From NCBI GenBank assembly GCA_948567375.1, contig OX419759.1:6788744-6852743 (forward strand): DNA of 64,000 bases. Direction: 5' to 3'. The translations under genes were made by a program, and so were the position numbers. Shown piece by piece: positions 10,554 through 22,020 of this stretch (its first letter is position 1; every line of letters begins with the position of its first letter). The DNA comes from Lunularia cruciata. Lineage: Eukaryota; Streptophyta; Marchantiopsida; Lunulariales; Lunulariaceae. The notes under the pieces were generated by a model that was not told the DNA's origin, ran no database searches, and saw nothing but the letters and a program-made list of their open reading frames with translations.

Positions 10554-11730
10554 CTAAGTGCCATTTTGAAGAGGATACCCTTTCCAAAGGGCTTTGTACT
10601 CTATATTTTGTAAGTGGCCTTGTTGAATATAGCAATGTGCAAGGATACAATCAACTTCATACTCCTTATGATCATTGATAGAGACAAGAAGATGAGGAAG
10701 TTGGATACAAGAGGAGAAAGAAGATGGATTAAGAACAAAAGGTTTCAACTTGGAAACATAAAAGACATGGTGGATGCGTATATGAGAAGGCAAAGCAAGT
10801 TGATAAGCAACAAGAGAAATGATTTGGGTGACATTAAAGGATCCTATCCAATTAGGAGCAAGTTTATAGACCTGGGTATGAAGTGGGAGGAGAAGGTTAC
10901 TAGAGAAGAGCATGATCTTATCACCAAGTTGAAAGGTGAGATCACAATAATAGAGGTTTGCATATTGTTTCTGATGATTTTGAGCAACAAGGAGATGAGA
11001 TTTGGCTTGTTGGAGGGATTGGGATATGGTGGTCAAGAAGATAGAAGTATGAGGAATATGAGATGGAAGAGGAGCAAGAAGGGAATTTGGAACAAGTAGG
11101 TCTTGGCCAAAATTAAGAAAGAAAAGAGAGAATCCGGTGCTTGCATATTTGGAAGGATTGTATGCAAACTCTGCACTTACAAGATATTCATCCCAATTTG
11201 AATGTTGACAAAGGCACAAAGCCTATCCTCCAAGGCGTAATTTGCATGTTTGTTTTTTTTTTATCAATTTGAGGATGATTGGCCATGGACAAAGCATGCT
11301 TGGTGCCTAAGTATTTGGAAGAGTCTTTGCCAAAATTTTCCAATGAATTGAGGATTATAGTTAGAGATGAGTATACAAGGTATTTGATTATACTTGAAGA
11401 CATTGTCAAAGTAGATTTGCACCAATGTTGGAGCATCCAAGGTATCAAAAGTTGATATCAAATGGATTTGCTTACTAAGATTATCCATAAACACCATGAT
11501 TTTTTTGCGACCTTGCTTTGTCTTGGGCAAGGATGTGATGAGATCTAAGCTCTTGTGTTCCTATTCAGCAAATGAAATGGGGAGTGGTTGAAGGAGTCCA
11601 TTTGGTTTTTGGTTGCTAGCCTTGTTATATTTGCAACTCTCACAAGATCAAACAAACTCTTGAACATCTTGTGCCATGTTGGCCCACTACCATTGGTATT
11701 GGAGGGTACCCAAGGTATTGTCCACACCTA
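10554..11730 (-). pseudogene. Chromovirus integrase plus chromodomain remnant
   Basis: On the minus strand 11545-11727 covers the end of the zinc-binding domain. 11264-11530 covers the integrase core (V-F-M-D for the first Asp; the second Asp region reads I-S-N-Y-N-P-Q-F, with Asp changed to Asn). 10554-11219 continues with W-D-E-Y-L-V-S-A-E-F-A-Y-N, the C-terminal domain, and a chromodomain (Y-E-V-D-C-I-L, then Y-K-A-L-W-K-G-Y-P). Chromodomains of this type direct integration to heterochromatin in chromoviruses. Frame changes and the lost Asp make it inactive. Confidence 0.85.
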
Positions 11731-11989
11731 TGTGACCAATGATTAGTAAGTCATGGGCTTCTTGAAGGCGCATAAGTTGGAAATCATCCTTGGCTAGAAC
11801 ATAGATCTAGTTCTCATAGAATAGAAGGCCTTCCTTGAAGGAGAAGTTTTTGTATTCTTTTTTGCATGCTTCAAGATAACCTTGTTCTATCTAGAAAAAA
11901 TGATCTTGTTGTAAAGCTATCCTAAAACTTAATTTGGACTTTGGAGTTGATTAACACCATCTTAATTACCACCGTGATGAGAGGAAGAG

Positions 11990-12763
11990 ACTTCAATCAG
12001 GTTGTCATGATGAGTCATCTGGAGATGACATGGAACCAACTAGGTTTGTACTCAAGTTTAATTTCAAATAATTGTAACTATTCCTCCCATCAATGATATT
12101 GACTCTCCATGTGTTCCAAATGTAATATCTCCAACAAGAATTTTTGTGATCAATTCTTGCATGATCACTTGTTTTCCACAGAGATAATGCCTCCATACCT
12201 TGGAGGCATATACCATTGCTAGTTGTTTCCAATCTCAAGTAGAGTAATTCCTTTTTGTTGTATTCAGTTAGCCAGACACAAAGACAATAGGATGTAACCC
12301 ATATGGGAATTCCTTTTACAACACAACTCCAATCCCAAAGTTACAAGCATCAAAATCAACCACACAAGGTAGTTGAGGGTCATATGGTCATATAGGTCTT
12401 GAAGATACCATATAATTTTAGCTTTTGGAATACTTCTTTGTGCTTGGTGGTTGATTGAAAACTCAAGTTCTTCTCCACGAGTTTGGTCAATAGTGTGGCC
12501 ACATGAGCATATTAGTGGATGAACCGTTGGTAAAAACTTGCCAATCCATTAAATGCATGTACTTCTATAATATCCTTTGGAGTAAGCCAATTAGTAATAA
12601 TCTTGATTTTCTCCTCTCCATCTTGATCCACTCCGATGAGATCTTGTGACCTAAGAAGGTAACTTCCTTCTGCCAAAAGGCACACTTTGACTTCTTATAG
12701 TAAAACTTCCATTGACATAGTCATCTTAGGACTTCTTGCATGTGATTTGTATGTTATATCTCT
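11990..12763 (-). pseudogene. Chromovirus RT thumb and RNase H remnant
   Basis: Minus-strand translation gives E-K-I-K-I-I-T-N-W and A-F-N-G-L-A-S-F-Y-Q-R-F-I, the RT thumb and connection of Ty3 elements. These are followed by N-L-S-F-Q-S-T-T-K-H and N-K-K-E-L-L-Y-L from RNase H, with stops between. The palm with its catalytic Tyr-x-Asp-Asp is absent. Similarity breaks exactly at the inverted duplication at 12702-12844. Confidence 0.7.
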
Positions 12764-12844
12764 TTTTGTGTGTTAGTAAGATAGAGATATAACATACAAA
12801 TCACATGCCAGAAGTCCTAAGATTAATATGTCAATGGAAGTTTT
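12702..12844. repeat. Inverted duplication, 62-nt arms, inside chromovirus pol
   Basis: Arms 12702-12763 and 12783-12844 are reverse complements with three mismatches and a 19-nt spacer. The left arm belongs to the RT region. Beyond the right arm the sequence is gag-like, so the fold-back marks the edge of an internal deletion that removed protease and the RT palm. This is the signature of a template switch or fold-back repair event. Confidence 0.85.
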
Positions 12845-14200
12845 GTTCCATTACTAATTGCATATACATGCAATTCTCTAAATTTCCAAATTCAACCAAA
12901 ATCTTACAACCACAATTAAATATCATACCTTGCAAGTGAAGCAAACTTGCACAGGTTGAGCCTTCCATCCCATTGGAACTAATTAAGTTCCAATAGGATT
13001 GAAGGCTTGATTGATCCATCCAATATATCTAGCTTGATTTTAGATATATTGGATCCTACAAGGATCTATCAATCTAATATATTTTTCTTTTATTGGGATT
13101 CCTTGTTTCCTTGATTATTTTGCTCCACAAATTTTATTTGGGAAATTTGTTGAGGTTGCACACTTTTGAGTGGACATTCAACAATGTGATATCTAATTTG
13201 GTGATAATAAAAGCAACCACCATTTTGTTGTAATCTATCCCAATCTACTATGCTAAGTGGTCTCCATTGGATGACATTAATCTCCATTGGTGTTGGCTCC
13301 TCTACCCATGTGTAATGTATTGGTAGGTTTTGTGGAGGTTGAGGTCAAGACCTAGTCAAAGGAGTCAAGATGCTCAACAAATTGCATGGCTTCCTCCAAG
13401 TGTTTTGGCTCTCACATAGTACTTCCAATTTGGTTTGTGACTTCAAGCTCCTCACAAATTGGTCTAGAGCTTCACCATCAAATATATCTAGAATTTGCAT
13501 AATGATTTGTTGGAATTTTATGATATAGCTTCTTCCAAAACCAATTTGCTTTAATTTTGCCAACTTATCTAGTACGGCTTATGTGACATTTATTGCTTGG
13601 AATTACCTAATTATTGCACTCTTGAATTTCTACCATATCAAGACTGGTGCAACAACTACTATTTAGCTTGCTCCATTTGGAACCATCACCATAGTTTTGC
13701 CACTCCATCCAATTGGCTTGAAGCTAAGAGAATTTATTTTTGTTCATCTTGAAGATTTGTAGCTTCAAAATAATATTTATAGTCAAATACAAACTTCTCC
13801 ATTATTCTTGAGATTCTTGCCTTTTAATACCTTGGGTTTTGGAATTGCTCTTCTTCTTCTTGAAATGATGTTCTCTCTATGTTCTCTTGTGATTGATGGT
13901 CTCATTCTTCCAACAATCATATAAGATGCTTGATTTTTTACTTATAGTAATGATAATTTGGGCATTGCTGGATGGCTACTACTCTATCAAACTACCTACA
14001 ATATCTAAATTAATAGATAGATGGAACACGTTCCTTGTTCTCCATAAGTTACAACCTAAAATACCAAGGGTTTATCAGACAAGGTGATTATATTCAAAAA
14101 ATTCCACCCAAAGCATGAGGTGATGAATTACATGAAATGATGTTTGGGTAGTATAAAAACACAAAATCCTAATGTTTTAGTGGAAATGGATTTGGTGGTC
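12845..14200 (-). pseudogene. Chromovirus gag remnant
   Basis: The minus-strand stretch 13345-13563 reads A-K-L-K-Q-I-G, S-Y-I-I-K-F-Q-Q-I, D-G-E-A-L-D-Q-F-V and L-K-S-Q-T-K-L-E-V, matching the retrotransposon gag core. The stretch 13090-13287 contains a zinc knuckle C-F-Y-Y-H-Q-I-R-Y-H-I-V-E-C, in which the second Cys is now Tyr and the Gly is Arg. Those changes are consistent with C-to-T or G-to-A decay. The gag N-terminus towards 14200 is too broken to read. Confidence 0.75.
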
Positions 14201-14221
14201 CATAGATTCCATCATCCTATT

Positions 14222-14237
14222 CTTGTTTTGATATCAA
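14222..14237 (-). promoter_or_regulatory. Primer-binding site of the chromovirus (initiator tRNA-Met type)
   Basis: Immediately inside the 5' LTR the minus strand reads ttgatatcaaaacaag. This agrees with the common plant primer site TTGGTATCAGAGC-type except for G-to-A changes. Its position next to the LTR end fixes the orientation of the element. Confidence 0.7.
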
Positions 14238-14740
14238 TGTAAAAGATTGAGGCCAAGAAGAGAAATAGGAGAATAGAAAATCAGAGTGGGAAATCACATT
14301 GGGATATTTGAATGAAAGAAACTCCAAATGCCTAGCATAAACTTGGGATTTCGTATTTACAAGGAACATACAAGGCTCTTGAGAAGCTTTTCAAGAATTT
14401 TCCTAAAGCAAACTTCTTGGAGTGCAAGCCAAGTTAACTAGAAAGCTTCACAAGAAGCTTCCTTCTAGAAGTTTTTTACTTGGCATGCAAAGCTAAGCTA
14501 GTTGGAAGATTCTCAAGAAGCTTCCTTTTAGAAGCTACCAACTTGGGGTGCAAGCTAAGCTAGCCAAGAAGCTTCCCAAGAAACTTCCTCTTAGAAGTTA
14601 CCACTTGGTATGCATATTACCCAAAACTTGGAAGGTACCAAGTAGCTTCCTAGATACTTCTAGAAAATTCTAGGCTAATTTGGCCTATTTTCTACTTCAT
14701 TAGCCTTGACTAACTTGTTTGTGACCTCCATATTATTAGA
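14238..14740 (-). mobile_element. Chromovirus 5' LTR
   Basis: About 503 bp, the partner of 9960-10457. The inner edge is set by the primer-binding site at 14222-14237. The outer edge (tattattaga on the plus strand) corresponds to tattgttata in the partner. Differences between the LTRs are numerous, so insertion is old. Confidence 0.85.
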
Positions 14741-14745
14741 CCAAA

Positions 14746-15390
14746 GAAATGTGCTACGTGGCAAAGATGCAAGGGAATGATTAGTGTTTCTCTAGAAGAA
14801 GACAAGAGAAGGCAATGTCAAAAACCATCCCAAAGCCAAAGAAACATTCACAACCTGAGGATGTTGTATCCTTAGCCAAGTGATAGATAGCCAAAACACC
14901 AAACTTGATCTAAGCCATAGCAATTGTGGACTTGTCATTGAGAGCAAAAGATGAAAGAGCTAAGTCAAACTTGGAGTTAGAAGAGGAGGAAGAGCTAACA
15001 CTTAAGAGTTAGGATTCAAGCACAAGAAGTGAAAGCAAATCCAAAGTGCAAAAGATGTTTTGAAAGGTGAGGATATGAGATTGGATTGGGATTTCCATGA
15101 AGAAACTAGGTAGATGGAAGGTTTTGATGTCTCTTGCATAGACTTAGCAAAAATGATGTCCTAGAAGAGCAAGAAGAGAAGCCAAAGGATGGTATTCCAA
15201 TGAGGAACTTGCTCACATTATGCAAGAAATCGAGTTACATACAATTAAGTGAATCCAATGAAGAAAGTTTTGAGAGACTCCAAATGGGAGTAAGATGATT
15301 GGGATTTCAAGCTTAGGTGAAAATAGTTGTGTAAAAAGAAGAAGGGGATCAAAAGGTCAAGACATTCCAGGACTACTTCCATCAACTACT
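14746..15390 (+). pseudogene. Coiled-coil ORF region, copy 2, right part
   Basis: Lys/Glu-rich plus-strand sequence with many stops resumes directly after the chromovirus target site, matching the position and composition expected for the continuation of copy 2. No single open frame exceeds about 60 codons. The assignment rests on composition and on the location next to the interrupted left part. Confidence 0.4.
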
Positions 15391-15402
15391 TGTGTAGTGT
15401 GG

Positions 15403-15761
15403 TGTGTCATATGAGCTGGCCTGTCTCTCACTCAGGATGAACCTATGATGGCTATTATGGTAGCACATTATGGACTTAGAAGGCAAAGAACCCCAACTCC
15501 ATCATACTCCTCCAAGGCTAACACTCCATAACTCAAGTCATTGCTCACTAGAGAACTTAATGAGAGAGATGGTTGCACATGAAAGGATGATGAGCACCTC
15601 CTTTCCCCTAGTTTATATACATGTGAAATAGTTACGCACCAAAGTTACTAATTATTGGAGTAACTCAAGTTACAAGGCTTAAAGTCAAATAAAGTCAAAA
15701 ATCTAAAGGAAGATCTCTATTAATGGGAATATTCTCCTAAGCATGTGGTCTTATCTTGACC
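15403..15761 (-). mobile_element. Inverted partial LTR of family E1
   Basis: The reverse complement matches the 3' half of the LTR at 8379-9070, from the ggtcaagataag region to the terminal bases. The first 320 bp or so are missing. It abuts a full direct LTR, giving a head-to-head pair. Confidence 0.8.
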
Positions 15762-16448
15762 TATAATACCCATCTGGGCATGTGTGTGATATTGTGATAT
15801 TTAGCTTAGTATAACAAGTACTTGAGAGATATTATTTATATAGATAAAGGATGGTTCTACATAAGTCATGATTAGGTACAATTAGTAATAACTAAGATAA
15901 AGAAGAACTTACTTTAGAGGAAGTGGAAAAGATGAGCACCACTATTTTGGGATCTAGTGTGTTGACTTGGTATTATTCCTAGGTGTTTGGCTTTTAGGAA
16001 AGAGTTGAAAACTCTCGGGCATGCAAACCTTTTTGTTTTGGATTCTTCTATAGTCCAAGGATAGCCCATGTGAAGGAACCCTTGACTTGGTTGTTGGGTC
16101 ACAAGATAAGATCACATACTTAGTGGGATATGCCCATGTGGATGGATATTCCTTTATACTTCTTGACTTTACTTGACTTTTAGCCTAGTAACTTGAGTTA
16201 CTCTAGTAAATAGTAACTTTAGGGTGTAACTATTTCACAAGTATATAAACAAGGGATGAGGAAGTACTCAACATCCTTTCATTTGCAATTGTCTCTCTCT
16301 CATTGAGTTCTCTAGTGAGCAATGTCTTGAGTCTTGGAGTGTCAGCCTTGGAGGAGTTGGGGTTCCCTGCCTTCTTAGTCCATGGTGCGCAACCATAATA
16401 ACCATTAGAGGTTCATTCTAAGTGAGAGACATGCCGGTTCACAATACA
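15762..16448 (+). mobile_element. LTR of family E1 (copy 2, 687 bp)
   Basis: Collinear with 8379-9070 over its length, ending ACAATACA. The first bases are diverged. No matching E1 internal region follows it on the right, so it is a solo LTR or the outer LTR of the unit whose inner part is the second coiled-coil copy. Confidence 0.85.
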
Positions 16449-16852
16449 TATGTCATTGGTTGAGAGAAATGGAAAGCACAAAATCATCTAAGCCACTCCC
16501 AACATCATGCTAGACTCAATTTTTGTAGTAGCATGTGGCTGACTAGTAGGTAGTCTATCATGCACCCCATCACCACCTACCACACTTGCACTAGGATGTT
16601 TAGAAGCCATGGATGTCATCTGTAGTTCCTTGGAGAGTGGAAAACACAAGGGAAGTCTAACTTATGTCCCAAACTCTCCTCTTTGTGGGTCCAACTCCAT
16701 TGATGCTCATCTAGGCTCTGACACACGTACTACACTCCTAGTCATTATGGTAGATGCATCCACCTATGCTGCTCCGCATTCTCTATCACCAACATATGAA
16801 GTAGAAGCTTCAACATCCAAATTTGATCTCCTCTAAGCTATGGCCATGCTAG
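16449..16852. other. Spacer or 3' part of a minus-strand gag-pol
   Basis: No convincing domain. A 75-codon plus-strand frame at 16609 has no recognisable features and lies opposite the likely continuation of the minus-strand gag. Confidence 0.3.
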
Positions 16853-18830
16853 TCAATCTTTTCTCCAATTACTCAATCCAAGTAGCCATGGCTGTATCAA
16901 AAGTAAGGGTAGGTACTGCACCTCTACTAGGTGTGGAATCTCTACCACCAGCTCTACCATTTGCCATAATAGCTCTACCACTTTGTAACTTTGGGTGTAG
17001 GTCAAAGCATTGGTCATTGGTATGACCAAATTTGTGACAATGCTCACATTGTCTTTGCGTTGGTTGTGATGCATTGGAGGTATTAGGTCTGCTACCTTGA
17101 GTGCACTCTCTCCTATAGTGAGGTCCACCATAAGTCCAACAAGCAACACCACTACTCATTGACTGTCATTGACCCAAAAATGAAGGGTAGGATCTAGCTA
17201 CAATAGGCCTCCCACTTGCTTCATGGGATTTGGGCTATCCACCATGTCCTCAAAAACCAACATGGCATGGCGCATTCTGCTACACTTTGGAAGAAGTAAT
17301 AGTTGTGGATGAGGTCTCCCTACCAAATCTAGATGTCACTACTCTCTCCTCCAACATGTTGAGCTCAATACTCTCAGCCAAACCAAAGACCACTGCCAAA
17401 GTAGGCAAAGTAGCCTATAATAATGTAGCATCATGGACTCTACATCGCAACTCCTTGTCCAATATCCCATACCAAAATTGGACTACTTGGGTGTAATACC
17501 AAGAGCTAGCCATATGATCTAGATGTGAAATTTGGTTTAGTAACATCTAGAATGATGTTATACATGATAGTCAAAATAGATCAGATAGAAGTATCACCAA
17601 AAGAGTACATCTACTAATAGTGTAGAAACCAAAATGGACTTTAGAACCTTAGAACCAATAGTTAGACCTATGATTTAAAGGTGAGAATTGGTTTGTTAAC
17701 ATTTGGAAGGATGTTACACATGATAGACTAAATGGATTAGAAAGATGTATCACCAAAAGGGGACTTTTACTATTAGAGTAGGAACCAAAATATGCCTGAA
17801 ATCTTTGAAGGCAATTGTGGAGGCCTAAATGGATGAATGGTACCTTACATGATTCTAAGACTACTATAGGAAGATTCCATAAAAGATTCCCTTTGGTCAA
17901 AGCTTGTTTGACCAGCTAGATAAGACCTAGACCGATATATCACCCATCCAAGTAAGTAATCCAAGGGTGGAGCGTGCTCACATGTCACCTATCTGTGTGC
18001 CTAATCCTATGGTGGAGCTTCCTTGGAGGAGATCCTCCTTGTCTATATAATAAAGAGAAGGTGCTCCTTTGGGGCATCAAATGTTTGACTGTGAAGTCTG
18101 TGTTTTCTCTCTTCTCTTGTCCTCGGAGTATTACATTGGACCTCAATAACTCCTTGAGTAAAATTGCTTAGCCATCTCATGCAAGTGTATGCCTCGTGTA
18201 GGCTCTCTCCAACCTTCCATTAGAACTCTTGCAAGCTCCTCAACTTTAGTCTGCACTCCTTGGTAGTTCTGCCTCAAACATTGGAAGAAATCCACTAAGG
18301 GATTAAACCCCGGTACTAAACCACCTCCTATAGTACCTCCACTTGTAGTAGCACCATCTCCAAGAGATCCGCCAATGCTACTAGAGCTAGAACTTGTAGG
18401 TACTACCGATCTACCCCTAAAAACCAAGCTTGAAGTAATGGAGATATAGTTTGGAGACCAATATTATCTCCATAGTTCAATGTCCTCCAAGTGAGCTCCA
18501 TTGAACTCATGATAGTTATCCATTGGTGGACCTTCCAAATGTTGAAACAACCCCTTCTAAGCTATGAATAAATTTTGTATTAGGTTCATGAACAAATTTA
18601 GGTTCCGCATCTACTGTAGATCACACCAACTATCAAACTCCTAGATGAAGACATCCAATTCAATGGTACCTACTATACCAAAGTAACACTTGGGACCTTT
18701 GGAGGCTCCATAAATCTTGTCCATGTCCCACAACAACAATACAGACACACCGAGTGCACTCTCAACTAAATCAACTTCTACATCAAACTCCAACTTAGAG
18801 TCAATCTCCTCTCTCAGTGGGACCTAAGAT
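16853..18830 (-). pseudogene. Ty3-type gag with two zinc knuckles, interrupted by a solo LTR
   Basis: On the minus strand, 16869-17159 contains two knuckles: C-W-T-Y-G-G-P-H-Y-R-R-E-C (second Cys replaced by Tyr) and C-E-H-C-H-K-F-G-H-T-N-D-Q-C. Upstream, 17230-17480 reads E-L-R-C-R-V-H-D-A-T-L-L and L-A-E-S-I-E-L-N-M-L-E-E-R. A solo LTR (17492-18135) splits it. Beyond the LTR, 18143-18427 is Ser/Gly-rich and 18470-18760 reads H-L-E-G-P-P-M-D-N-Y-H-E-F-N-G. This is a third gag type in the window. No matching pol was found. Confidence 0.7.
17492..18135. mobile_element. Solo LTR inserted in gag (644 bp)
   Basis: It starts TGTAATAC and ends GTATTACA, a perfect 8-bp terminal inverted repeat. It is flanked by ttggg (17487-17491) and ttgga (18136-18140), a 5-bp target duplication with one G-to-A change. 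A TATA-like ctatataataa lies near 18043, which suggests plus-strand orientation. It has no internal coding sequence. It is unlike the other LTR families here. Confidence 0.8.
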
Positions 18831-18835
18831 GCAGG

Positions 18836-20730
18836 TTGATATCAAGCACCACTCCAAGTAAACCTCCTACATATTGCAATGCTACCTCCTCTTGGATCCC
18901 CAAAGAACTCCATCATGACAAAGTAACCAAGAATTGCAACCCGCAATCAAAATTACTACAAGTATCCTACCAAAAATCACCACCAAGTGCCAAGACCTCC
19001 AAGTGCCAACATCACCGACTAATGTAGCTCTAACTACAACAACTACACAAGGGGAAAGAGCAACCTATAACCTACCATCACAACATGCACACTCATGGCC
19101 TGTAGGTCATCACATCTTGCCTCACCAAAGAGAAACATAGGTAGTCTCACTGGTCATCACCTTAGCCTCACCACCAAGAGCACACCAGAGCACCAACGCT
19201 CTAAAGTTAGGGCACCTCACACAAACATGGTGCACAAACAAGAAAAAATAAATAGAAGAGGTCTAAGAAATCTATACAAAAACCTTCCATCTCATAAATC
19301 AATGCTGGATTAACTTTACCACCATCTGGCATTTGACATAATATGAGTTATCTACTTCCTATGCTACTAAGATCACCAAGAATGGGATCAAACTATCTCT
19401 CTTAGCCAAGGCTTCCAGTATATAGATAATAGTGGAACATTCTCTAGGACAACAAATGAAGGTGGACTAATTGGCTAGGGCACCAATCTAGGAACCAAAG
19501 ATCTAGAGATCAAAGATCTAGAGATCAAACCCTATTGCGCACAATCTAGTTGGGTGGGTAGATTTTGCCAAACAGTGACCAAAATCTACTCTAAACTAGC
19601 TAGCCTCATGCAAACAAGTTGGCTTGCTGACCCTTCTAGGCCTTTGTAGCCTCTCATAGGCTCCCATAGTTATGCTTCTAAATGCTGAAATTCAACCAAA
19701 TGAGGCCTTTCTTCTTGCCACTTCAAACCCTCTCCAAATCTAGCAAAGCTCCTCCAAATCTGCAAAACTCCTCCAACTTGAGTGAAATGCCTCCAAATTT
19801 AGCCAATGAGCAAAACTCCTCCACATAGCCAAAATCTGACATAAATTGTGGCAAAAATCTGGCATAAATCCCTAAAGTTGGAAGATTGCGAAATCCTCTA
19901 CTAACTCTCCACTCAAGTCAAATTGAAATGACAAGTTTTTCCAAATGAAAAATTCACGAGGATGGGTTCCCATATCTATCTTCAATTTCACTTTTTGAGC
20001 ACAACTTGCACCAAATTGGTCCTGCTTTCACCTCTTGAGCTCAACATCACAACCATTGCTAAAAAATTACTTCTCTTTGCTCAAAATTTGGCCAGTGCAT
20101 CTGTACACCATTTGCCTCATTACCAAATCTGAACCAATCAAACAAGTTTTTGCACACTAGGGAAAACCTGAACTCTGATCAAGTTACCAATGATCAACAA
20201 GTCTTGGAGATACCAACAACACTCTTAGATCACACACTTGATTTCCCTTTGACCTCAATTCTTTGATGTATCAATTCATTCACACAACTCAAATCATACT
20301 CAATCAGATCAGTACTTGCTCTATCACTATATAATCTACCAACAATTAGACACTAGTTACAGTCAAGCTACAACCACTCTAGCTAAGAGAATCCAGGTGA
20401 AGCTTGCCGGCCTATATCCACCAAAGCTAAGAACTAGAAGGCTCAACATTGGAGAAGTGAGCTCTTTGGAGCTACACTTTGAAAGTACACCCCTTGGACT
20501 TGAGCTAGGTTTCAAACCCTAACAGTCATATTGACGGCTCACCCAATGGTGTGAACGGTGCAAGTGACGGTGGTTCCCACCATGTAGTCAGTACTCCAAA
20601 TATAAAATCTGACCATCAACAAGTAGCCTATGAGTAACTACCAAAATACTCTTGACTACCAACACTACTACTCTAGAGTCCAAGCAATCTAGGTGCGACG
20701 CTACAAATGGTATGAAAAAATAATCCAAGA
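18836..20730. other. Noncoding retroelement-derived spacer, possible LTR at the right
   Basis: No coding domain is seen. The stretch 19730-19830 repeats the phrase cctccaaatct and near variants. The complement of 20513-20524 reads TGTTAGGGTTTG, a common plant LTR start, so 19640-20524 may hold a minus-strand LTR for the neighbouring gag. No second copy is present to confirm this. Confidence 0.3.
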
Positions 20731-21480
20731 AACATCATATCCAATTAGGACCAAGTTTACAAACCTGGGAATTAGGAAGGTTATTTGAAGAAAACATGAC
20801 TTTAGTTGAAAAGTGAGATCACAATGGTGCTGATCAACATATTGCCTTTGCTAATTTTGAGCAACGAGAAAATGAGACTTGGTTTGGTGTAAGGATTTAG
20901 ATAACATGGACAAGAAGGTGGAAGTATGAGGAACATGAGTTGGTGAGAGAGCAAGAAGGAAATCTAGAACAAGTTGCACAAAATTAAGGAAGAAGAGAAA
21001 GAACATGATGCTTGCCTACTTGGAATTATTGTAGGCAAACTCAACTTGTTGCAAAACAAGTGTCACAATTTGTATGGTGAACATTGACAAAGGCACAAAG
21101 TATATCTTCCAAGGTGTGATTGGTGTGCCCATCAATTTGAGGATGAAAGGACATAGACAAACCAAGTTTTGCGCCAAGTAGTTTGAAGCGTGCTTGCCAA
21201 AATTACTAATGAATTGATAATCATGGTCGGAGATGAGAACCTTGTGCATCTTATGGTGCTTGAAGACAACATCAAAGTAAATCTTGGCTAGCATTCACGG
21301 TATCCATAATGGGTGCCAAGTGAATCTTCTGCTAAGTTTATCAACAACCTAGAGACTATTTTCTCTAGGAGCTCTTGAAATGGAAGAGGTGGAAATGGAT
21401 TTAATGTAAATTGAGATTGTTCGAGTTTGCTACTCTGCAATTGAAGCATGGAGTGGGAGCTTGAAAATCCTCTATTCTAT
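20730..21480 (-). pseudogene. Chromovirus integrase fragment (second copy)
   Basis: The minus strand at 21016-21294 reads L-A-K-I-Y-F-D-V-V-F and V-L-I-S-D-H-D-Y-Q-F, the integrase core with its second Asp kept, then changes frame into V-E-F-A-Y-N-N-S-K. The segment 20732-20780 resembles 10840-10890 of the larger chromovirus. It is a truncated relative without LTRs. Confidence 0.75.
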
Positions 21481-21850
21481 CAATCTAATCCCAGAGTTTT
21501 GCTAGCTAGTGTGGGGGACTGTTCGAGAGAGGTAGTGTATTTATTCACTAGTGCGTGCGGAAAGACAACACAAATCCATATATGAACACAACAACACATA
21601 TGAAGAAATTGGGTGGAAGCATTTGAAAAAACTCAAACAAGTGTGAGAGTTTCATTTCTTTTGTCCCTCCGATCCACTTGACCGTATATGATTAGGTAAC
21701 ATTGACATTTCATTTAATCTAATATCCTTAAATGATCATTAATCTGAACTTATGAACAGCACCGCTCCCGGCAGGAAAAGACTTTTCAATACCCACAACC
21801 AGATTTATCAGAAAGGGCGACCACGCAGAAAATACGAAGGAAGGGAAGAC

Positions 21851-22020
21851 CGCCTCAAGCCGTGCAAGAGAAGGGTGCGTGAGACAACATAGGTAAAATG
21901 GGGCTAAGCCCCATACCAGATTTACCGGGAGCGTCCGCCTCAAGCCGTGCAAGAGAAGGGTGCGTGAGACAACAAAGGTAAAATGGGGCTAAGCCCCATA
22001 CCAGATTTACCGGGAGCGTC
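21851..22020. repeat. 85-bp tandem duplication (two units)
   Basis: Units 21851-21935 and 21936-22020 are almost identical, with one difference seen (acataggt versus acaaaggt). Each holds the palindrome atggggctaagccccat. Near-identity points to a recent event. Confidence 0.9.

Larger units (their letters stand above)
9955..14745 (-). mobile_element. Decayed Ty3 chromovirus with both LTRs (about 4.8 kb)
   Basis: Two LTRs of about 500 bp (9960-10457 and 14238-14740) flank a minus-strand internal region. It reads gag with a zinc knuckle, RT thumb and RNase H, integrase and a chromodomain. A primer-binding site matching initiator tRNA-Met follows the 5' LTR. Flanking pentamers ttgaa (9955-9959) and ccaaa (14741-14745) differ only by transitions and would fit a decayed CpG-containing target duplication. 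Protease and the RT palm are missing at an inverted duplication (12702-12844). It inserted into the second coiled-coil copy. Confidence 0.85.

Noticed and set aside
16711-16725. Minus-strand gtgtgtcagagcc resembling an initiator-Met primer-binding site
   Set aside because: It lies downstream of the gag zinc knuckles on that strand, the wrong place for a primer site, and no LTR end adjoins it.
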